Shown here one piece after another: positions 6,650 to 11,013 of a DNA stretch of 11,013 nt (position 1 is its first letter; each line of letters opens with the position of its first letter). Both the position numbers and the translations under genes were made by a program. Source of the stretch: an uncultured Porphyromonadaceae bacterium (lineage in GTDB: Bacteria; Bacteroidota; Bacteroidia; Bacteroidales; Muribaculaceae); the NCBI GenBank assembly GCA_900552325.1, contig URZG01000052.1:1-11013 (forward strand), written 5' to 3'. The notes beneath the pieces are model-generated. The model made no database searches. It saw only the letters and a program-made list of their open reading frames with translations, and was not told the origin of the DNA.

Positions 6650-6925
6650 TCAGGCTTTTACATCTTCCATGAAGCACTTGGCGGGCTTGAAAGCGGGGAT
6701 CTTGTGCTCGGGGATGATGATGGTGGTGTTCTTGGAGATGTTGCGGGCGGTTTTCTGCGAGCGGGTCTTGATGATGAAGCTGCCGAAGCCGCGGAGGTAA
6801 ACGGGCTCGCCGTGGGCCAGCGAGTCTTTCACAACTTCCATGAACTTTTCGATGGTTTCGAGAACGGCGGCTTTTTCAATGCCGGTAGTTTTCGAGATCT
6901 CGTTTACGATTTCTGCTTTTGTCAT
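6650..6925 (-). CDS. HU family DNA-binding protein
   Basis: The 91-residue protein has the normal HU length and layout. An N-terminal helical dimerisation half (MTKAEIVNEISKTTG to about residue 38) is followed by the GFGSF signature (46-50) and the beta-arm (about 53-77), then a C-terminal helix (FKPAKCFMEDVK). The arm reads RNISKNTTIIIPEHKIPAFKPAK in place of the enterobacterial RNPQTG form, which is usual for short Bacteroidetes HU. It would bend and compact DNA in the nucleoid. The ATG at 6925 gives the canonical MTKAEIV start. Downstream lie the 29-residue basic protein and the ribonuclease gene; upstream a 172-nt spacer contains a hairpin and a weak promoter candidate. Paralogues are common in these genomes, so no specific symbol is given. 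Confidence 0.95.
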   Translation of the reverse strand: MTKAEIVNEISKTTGIEKAAVLETIEKFMEVVKDSLAHGEPVYLRGFGSFIIKTRSQKTARNISKNTTIIIPEHKIPAFKPAKCFMEDVKA

Positions 6926-6989
6926 AGCTGATGTAAAAATATATATTTCGTGTTAGTGACGTATAACGGTTGTAAATCAGCATAATAAC

Positions 6990-7057
6990 GCACGCCGGGG
7001 ATGGGCGTGCGGAATTACAGGTGCAAATATCGCACTTTTTTTTGAATCATGAGCAAT
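6990..7057 (-). promoter_or_regulatory. HU upstream region: weak promoter candidate and 7-bp hairpin
   Basis: GCACGCC (6990-6996) pairs perfectly with GGCGTGC (7004-7010) around a 7-nt loop. Upstream of it on the minus strand, GATATTTG (7031-7024) misses the TAnnTTTG consensus at one base, and ATTG (7057-7054) lies 22 nt further up. If used, initiation falls just before the hairpin and gives HU a leader of about 90 nt. The hairpin could instead end the yhhQ transcript, whose stop is 88 nt away. No other gene was seen between 6926 and 7097. Confidence 0.3.
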
Positions 7058-7097
7058 TTCCGGCCAAAAATCGGCAAAAATTTTTTAAATAAACTTC

Positions 7098-7799
7098 TCA
7101 ACCTTGCGGTTTTACGCCGGATCGGGGAGTGGCCGGACCGTTGTCGCCGGGGGTGGCTTCGAGTTTTTTCACCAGGCGCACCACCCGTATGGTCAGGGGC
7201 AGGATTATGATTTCGTAGAGGGTCTTCAGAAGTGTCTGTGTAACGATTAGCGACAGAATCACATCCCACGGAAGAGTGCCTGCGAAGGCGCAGGGAAAGA
7301 AGATCACCGAGTCGGCGCCTTCGCCGGCCACGGTGGAGGCTATGGCGCGCACCGAGAAGCTCGCCGAGCCGTCGGTGCCGCGGAGCGTGGCGGAGAGTTT
7401 CATGCGGTGCATGACCCAGGCGTTGAGCAGCGAGCCGCAGACGAAGGCGGCGAAACTGGCGCCCATTATGCGCGGCACCGAGGCGTACATCTCCTCCATC
7501 GCCTTCTGCGATGTCCATTGCGCGCCGCCGGGGAGCGCTATGGCGATATTGAGCATTATGGCGGTGAAGAGGCTCATGGCGAAGCCGATCCAGATCACCA
7601 GTCGTGCCGTGCGGAAGCCGTAGACTTCGGCCACACAGTCGTTTATGATATACGACAGCGGGAATATGGCCATGCCGGCGGTGACGGTGAGGCCCAGCGG
7701 GAGGTCCACCGTCTTTATCTCGATGAGGTTGGCGATGATTATGCATACCACGAATACTACCGTCATCAGCAGCAGTGGCAGTGAGAAACGTTTTTCCAA
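7098..7799 (-). CDS. yhhQ: Queuosine precursor transporter (YhhQ family)
   Basis: The 233-residue integral membrane protein belongs to the YhhQ/DUF165 family, inner-membrane importers of queuosine precursors (preQ0, preQ1) used to make the modified base in the wobble position of four tRNAs. About six membrane segments are visible, starting with LPLLLMTVVFVVCIIIANLI (7-26) and AGMAIFPLSYIINDCVAEVYG (41-61), which has the family's FPxxYIINDxxxEVYG signature. Further hydrophobic segments lie near 66-92, 108-130, 152-175 and 180-205. A polar tail of about 25 residues ends it. The start at 7799 lies 26 nt after the lipoprotein gene's stop, suggesting one transcript. No queuosine biosynthesis gene is in the window, so a salvage role is inferred from family only. 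Confidence 0.92.
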   Translation of the reverse strand: MEKRFSLPLLLMTVVFVVCIIIANLIEIKTVDLPLGLTVTAGMAIFPLSYIINDCVAEVYGFRTARLVIWIGFAMSLFTAIMLNIAIALPGGAQWTSQKAMEEMYASVPRIMGASFAAFVCGSLLNAWVMHRMKLSATLRGTDGSASFSVRAIASTVAGEGADSVIFFPCAFAGTLPWDVILSLIVTQTLLKTLYEIIILPLTIRVVRLVKKLEATPGDNGPATPRSGVKPQG

Positions 7800-7825
7800 T
7801 GTAAGCGTAAAATGGTTTGTGGCTG

Positions 7826-8221
7826 TTACCAGTTGACCAGGGTGTAGCTCTGCGAGGTGTAGCCGAAGCCGTTGCCCGGAGGATAGGTGATGATCAGCGA
7901 ACGGCGCCCCGAGGTGGTGATGCCGCAGTTGAGCGAGTAGGGCGGCCCGTCGTAGGGATAGAATGTGAAGTAGATGCTTCCGCCGGTGCAGTAATAGTCG
8001 AAATCCATGTCGCCGTAGTAGTCGGAGTAGATTCCGGTGCCGTTGGGGTAGAAGGTATATGTCTCGGAGTAGTCGTTGTCGTTGGCATACACACCGCTGA
8101 GGTACCAGTCGTCCGGACCGCCGTAGGGGTCATCGTAACATGCGGTGAGGCCGGTGGCCATCACGACGGCCATTATCAGCCCCATAAGTACGGAAGCCTG
8201 TTTTTTGAGTCTGTTGCCCAT
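7826..8221 (-). CDS. Small Tyr/Asp-rich lipoprotein, probably surface-exposed
   Basis: The 131-residue protein has a type II signal peptide: basic start (NRLKK), hydrophobic core, and lipobox LTAC with the acylated Cys at residue 28. The next residues are YDD, matching the C-x-acidic-acidic pattern that in several Bacteroidetes directs lipoproteins to the outer cell surface. The mature part is short and rich in Tyr, Asp, Gly and Thr. The segment around WYLSGVYANDNDYSETYTFYPNGTG resembles the first strands of small lipocalin-like lipoproteins common in Bacteroidales; this is a weak resemblance. Two Cys in the mature part (in YYCTGG and LNCGIT) could form a disulfide. It is the first gene of an apparent unit with yhhQ. 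Function is not recognised. Confidence 0.85.
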   Translation of the reverse strand: MGNRLKKQASVLMGLIMAVVMATGLTACYDDPYGGPDDWYLSGVYANDNDYSETYTFYPNGTGIYSDYYGDMDFDYYCTGGSIYFTFYPYDGPPYSLNCGITTSGRRSLIITYPPGNGFGYTSQSYTLVNW

Positions 8222-8240
8222 AGTCAGTCGTTTTAGAATA

Positions 8241-8248
8241 CAAAATTA
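8241..8248 (-). promoter_or_regulatory. -7-like element for the lipoprotein-yhhQ unit
   Basis: The minus strand reads TAATTTTG here, an exact TAnnTTTG match, 20 nt before the lipoprotein ATG at 8221. Initiation would be near 8235, giving a very short leader. No good -33 TTTG is present 19-21 nt upstream, so the call is tentative. Confidence 0.4.
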
Positions 8249-8329
8249 ATAACACCCCGCGGGATAACGGGTGAAAGGAATCGTCCTTTAAAATTTATTA
8301 ACAATCGCGGAGCGGTGAATGTTCCCTCA

Positions 8330-8352
8330 CGGGCGCGCAATAATCGGGCGCG
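8330..8352. repeat. Short direct repeat in the divergent lipoprotein/porT spacer
   Basis: CGGGCGCG occurs at 8330-8337 and again at 8345-8352, 15 bp apart, each followed by a pyrimidine or purine step and AAT. It lies 19-41 bp before the porT start. It might be a regulator-binding pair. The plus strand of this 149-nt spacer (8222-8370) shows no TTTG/TAnnTTTG promoter for the T9SS operon. Confidence 0.35.
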
Positions 8353-8370
8353 TAATCCGTTTATTGAGTA

Positions 8371-9126
8371 ATGAATATCCTTGTCAAAATATTCCGGTCC
8401 GGGATTGCCGTTCTCCTCGCGGGGATAACGGTCTTTGCCGCCGCGCAGCCTGCCCGAGGGGCGAACCGCCTTAACGACAAGCTGCTCAATCGGCCATATA
8501 CCGACCAGCGCCTCTTCCACCTTGGTTTCTCGGTGGGGATGAACACCCTCGGCATGAGTTTCCACCACAACGGCTTCGTCACCGACGGAGGACAGACCTG
8601 GTTCATGTCGCAGCCCTCCTACTCGCCGGGTTTCTGTGTCAACGGTCTGATGAGTCTGCGGCTTAACAATTATTTTTCGCTGCGTGTGGCTCCGGGGGTA
8701 TGGTTCGGCAACCGCGTGGTGAAGTTTCTCGACACCTCGGCCACGGCTGAGCCGGCCGAGTATTCCCAGGATATAAAGTCGGCCTACGTGGTGGTGCCGG
8801 TTGATATCAAATTCGCCGCACAGCGCATGCGCAATCTGCGTCCGTACATTGTGGGAGGCATTATGCCGGCTTTCGATGTGGCCAAGAAGCGGACCGATAT
8901 CCTCAAGACCAAAAGCTCGGAATTCTTTATCTCCGCCGGTTTCGGGTGTGATTTCTATCTCCCTTATTTCAAGTTCATCCCGGAGGTGAAGTTCTGTTTC
9001 GGCCTCTCCGACGCCCTGCAGCACAAACGGCCCGACCTTGCGGAAGACCCTGTGAAGCAGGATATCTCCGGTTCGGTGAAGCGCGCCACCACTAAAATGA
9101 TAGTGTTCACGTTCTATTTCGAGTAA
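8371..9126 (+). CDS. porT: PorT family protein (type IX secretion, outer-membrane beta-barrel)
   Basis: The 251-residue protein has an N-terminal signal peptide (hydrophobic 11-25, probable cleavage between 25 and 31) and a predicted outer-membrane beta-barrel body with many alternating aromatic strands. It matches the PorT family: RPYTDQRLFHLGFSVGMNT (about 41-59), QPSYSPGFCVNGLM (about 81-94), RPYIVGGIMPAFDV, GFGCDFYLPYFKFIPEVKFCFGL, and a terminal Phe-rich strand ending FTFYFE. PorT is required for the type IX system in Porphyromonas gingivalis; its exact role is unsettled, but it is thought to act in the outer membrane. The ATG at 8371 fits the signal peptide. Only 4 nt separate it from porP, so the two are translationally linked. 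The operon's promoter was not identified. Confidence 0.85.
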   Translation: MNILVKIFRSGIAVLLAGITVFAAAQPARGANRLNDKLLNRPYTDQRLFHLGFSVGMNTLGMSFHHNGFVTDGGQTWFMSQPSYSPGFCVNGLMSLRLNNYFSLRVAPGVWFGNRVVKFLDTSATAEPAEYSQDIKSAYVVVPVDIKFAAQRMRNLRPYIVGGIMPAFDVAKKRTDILKTKSSEFFISAGFGCDFYLPYFKFIPEVKFCFGLSDALQHKRPDLAEDPVKQDISGSVKRATTKMIVFTFYFE

Positions 9127-9130
9127 TGCC

Positions 9131-10144
9131 ATGCGAGCTGAAATAAAAACAATATTCTATTATAATAAGGTGTCGGCGCGCGTGCTGACAGCGGTGTTGC
9201 TCGCTTTGTGGGGGATCGGCGCCAGAGCCCAGACCGACGCGCAGCTGTCGCAGTACTACGAGATACCTAACTTCTATAACCCCGGCGCCGTCGGGACCAT
9301 AGATTTCCTGAAGATCCGTGGCGATGCGCGCCTGCAGTGGCTCGGAGTCGACAATGCCCCCCAGACCTTCACTGTGGCCGCCGACATGCCCTTCAAATTT
9401 ATCGGCAAACGTTTCGGAACCGGCCTGGTGATGCAGCAGGAAAGTTACGGCCTCTACCGCCATCTGGATGTGTCGGCGCAGCTGGCCTACAAACTGAAAC
9501 TCTTCAAGGGCGAACTTTCGATCGGTGTGCAGCCCGGATTCGTCAACCAGTCGTTCAAGGGTACCGATGTATTCATCCCCGACCAGGATGATTTCCATCA
9601 GAGTACCGACGACGCTATCCCCCAGCAGGATATCACCGGCAACGCGTTCGACCTTTCGGCAGGTATATTTTACACCCACCGTCTCTTCTGGGCCGGTGTG
9701 TCGGGGCGTCATCTTACGCAGCCAACCATACGCCTCAACGCCGAATCCGGCGACGATACCAACGAGAAGAACTACGAGTTTCCGCTCCGGCGCACCCTAT
9801 ATTTCATGGCCGGGAGCAATATTCCGATAAAAAACACGTTATTTGAATTGCAGCCCTCGGCGCTGGTGCGCAGCGACTTCACTTTCACCTCGTGGGAGGC
9901 GACTCTCCGCTGTCGCTACAACAAGTTTATCAGCGCCGGTGTGGGTTACCGCTGGAAAGATGCCGTTTACGCGGTGGTGGCAGCCGAAATCAAGGGGTTC
10001 TATATCGGGTTCTCCTACGATTATCCCACCGGGGCGATAGCCCGCGCCACCTCCGGCAGCTACGAGATAATGGCCGGCTATCAGCTCAAACTCGACCTTT
10101 CGGAGCGTAACCGTCATCGCCACAAGAGCGTGCGAATAATGTAA
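9131..10144 (+). CDS. porP: Type IX secretion outer-membrane protein PorP/SprF family
   Basis: The 337-residue protein belongs to the PorP/SprF family, outer-membrane barrels of the T9SS that in current models link secretion or surface components to the PorK-PorN periplasmic ring. A signal peptide (hydrophobic about 17-33, ending GARAQ) leads into the diagnostic QLSQYYEIPNFYNPGAVGT (about 39-57). The remaining sequence alternates barrel strands, with GVQPGFVNQSFKGTD, HLTQPTIRL and YRWKDAVYAVVAAEIKGFYIGFSYDYP near the end. A basic tail (RNRHRHK) closes it. Length is in the family range. The start at 9131 follows the porT stop by 4 nt, and porK/gldK begins 28 nt after the stop. Several paralogues usually exist per genome, but the one next to porK is normally the core T9SS copy. 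Confidence 0.93.
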   Translation: MRAEIKTIFYYNKVSARVLTAVLLALWGIGARAQTDAQLSQYYEIPNFYNPGAVGTIDFLKIRGDARLQWLGVDNAPQTFTVAADMPFKFIGKRFGTGLVMQQESYGLYRHLDVSAQLAYKLKLFKGELSIGVQPGFVNQSFKGTDVFIPDQDDFHQSTDDAIPQQDITGNAFDLSAGIFYTHRLFWAGVSGRHLTQPTIRLNAESGDDTNEKNYEFPLRRTLYFMAGSNIPIKNTLFELQPSALVRSDFTFTSWEATLRCRYNKFISAGVGYRWKDAVYAVVAAEIKGFYIGFSYDYPTGAIARATSGSYEIMAGYQLKLDLSERNRHRHKSVRIM

Positions 10145-10172
10145 ATCCCTCCTCAACACTCTATATCCGACA

Positions 10173-11013
10173 ATGAAGAAAATTTCGTTATATCTGTTAC
10201 CGGCACTGATCGTGGCCACTCTGGCAAGCTGCGCCTCGGGGCGCCGCTCCTCCTCCGGTGGCGAAGTGACCGGTGTGGGTGGTTCGTCGTTCGCCGAGCC
10301 CACCCCTTACGGCATGGTGCTGGTGTCGCGCGGTTCCATGGAAATGGGTCCGCAGAAAGCCGACAGCGCCTGGAACATCGAGCCCGACACCAAAGGTATG
10401 TCGGTCGATGCCTTCTGGATGGATGAAACGGAGGTGACAAACTCCAAATACAAACAGTTCGTGTTCTGGGTGCGCGACTCCATTATCCGCGAACGCCTTG
10501 CCGATCCCGCCTACGGAGGCAACGAGGCATACAAAATCGAGGAGGACAAGCAGGGCAACCCAGTGACTCCCCACCTCAACTGGTCAAAGCCCATACCCTG
10601 GCGCAACCCCGGGGAGGACGAGGCACGCGCCATCGAGAGCGTGTACCGCACCAATCCCATTACCGGCGCACGCGAGCTTGACCCCGCTCAGCTCAATTAC
10701 CGCTACGAGATTTTCAACCACACCGAGGCCGCCAAGCGCCGTAACCGCGTGGATCCGCGTCGCCGTGTGTACAACACCGATCTTCCCACACCTACTGACA
10801 TCCCTGTGATATCGAAAGATACGGCCTGGATCAACGACGAGGGTGAGATTGTGCGCGAGACCATACAGCGCGGCCTCACCGGCGATTACGATTTTCTCAA
10901 CACCTACATTGTCAACATCTATCCCGACACCACCTGCTGGGTCAACGACTTCGAGAACGCCTATAACGAGCCGTATGTGCGTATGTACTTCAGCCACGGC
11001 GGCTACAGCGAAT
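10173..11013 (+). CDS. porK: T9SS ring lipoprotein PorK/GldK (N-terminal part, runs off the window)
   Basis: The open frame runs from the ATG at 10173 to the last base (280 complete codons, no stop). It has a lipoprotein signal with lipobox LASC and Cys20, then a Ser/Gly-rich linker. From about residue 45, PYGMVLVSRGSMEMGP and, around 82-92, FWMDETEVTNSKYKQFV are typical of the formylglycine-generating-enzyme-like (SUMF1) fold of GldK/PorK. In known systems PorK forms, with PorN, a ring under the outer membrane that supports cargo transport powered by PorL-PorM. The sequence NWSKPIPWRNP and the following charged region match the GldK insert between the fold's halves. The position after porP matches the usual porP-K-L-M-N order. 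The C-terminal half is outside the window, so integrity cannot be judged. Confidence 0.92.
   Translation, partial: MKKISLYLLPALIVATLASCASGRRSSSGGEVTGVGGSSFAEPTPYGMVLVSRGSMEMGPQKADSAWNIEPDTKGMSVDAFWMDETEVTNSKYKQFVFWVRDSIIRERLADPAYGGNEAYKIEEDKQGNPVTPHLNWSKPIPWRNPGEDEARAIESVYRTNPITGARELDPAQLNYRYEIFNHTEAAKRRNRVDPRRRVYNTDLPTPTDIPVISKDTAWINDEGEIVRETIQRGLTGDYDFLNTYIVNIYPDTTCWVNDFENAYNEPYVRMYFSHGGYSE

Noticed and set aside
7060..7090. Possible intrinsic terminator near GCC-AAAAAT-CGGC followed by a T-rich run
   Set aside because: The stem has only about three pairs and the T-run favours the plus strand, where no gene ends.
8233..9132. Minus-strand open frame (299 codons) covering porT
   Set aside because: It is longer than porT, but it has no signal peptide or family resemblance. 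porT has both, and is linked to porP by a 4-nt gap.
9107..9712. Minus-strand open frame opposite porP
   Set aside because: It is antisense to a well-matched PorP/SprF gene and has no domain of its own.

Overview
The window reads as chromosomal DNA of a GC-rich member of the Bacteroidales, most plausibly a gut Muribaculaceae-type organism. That family-level guess is inference. The order-level call rests on type IX secretion (T9SS) genes porT, porP and porK/gldK, a secreted protein with a Bacteroidales-style C-terminal tail, a short HU of the Bacteroidetes type, Bacteroidetes promoters (TTTG about 20 nt upstream of TAnnTTTG), a CxDD surface lipoprotein signal, and the lack of clear Shine-Dalgarno sequences before the start codons.

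Minus-strand part, read in the direction of transcription from about 8.2 kb down to 0.1 kb. A small Tyr/Asp-rich lipoprotein gene (8221-7826) is followed after 26 nt by a YhhQ-type queuosine-precursor transporter (7799-7098). Next comes an HU gene (6925-6650), a 29-residue very basic protein resembling the AURKAIP1/COX24 (mS38) ribosomal motif (6617-6528), and an RNase E/G-family ribonuclease (6367-4739) that ends at a 16-bp perfect stem-loop. A secreted protein of unknown function with a T9SS-like tail (4475-3108) has a well-formed promoter of its own. Last is a four-gene 2-oxoacid:ferredoxin oxidoreductase operon, korD-korA-korB-korC (2832-151), with tight spacing and a 4-nt ATGA overlap. 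It ends at a GC-rich hairpin and an AT-rich 9-bp tandem repeat.

Plus-strand part. From 8371 a T9SS operon runs divergently off the right edge: porT (8371-9126), porP/sprF (9131-10144, 4 nt after porT) and the N-terminal 280 codons of porK/gldK (from 10173). porL/gldL, porM and porN would be expected next, outside the window.

The genes combine core anaerobic metabolism (ferredoxin-linked 2-oxoacid oxidation), RNA processing, nucleoid and ribosome functions, and protein export. The secreted protein at 3108-4475 is a plausible cargo of the secretion machinery encoded at the right end. No tRNA, rRNA, CRISPR array, insertion sequence or phage gene was seen, and I found no clearly new multi-gene system. 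The less ordinary items are the short basic protein, the strand-polarised hairpin upstream of the kor operon, the 18-bp-period repeat, and the U-tract-less 3' hairpins.
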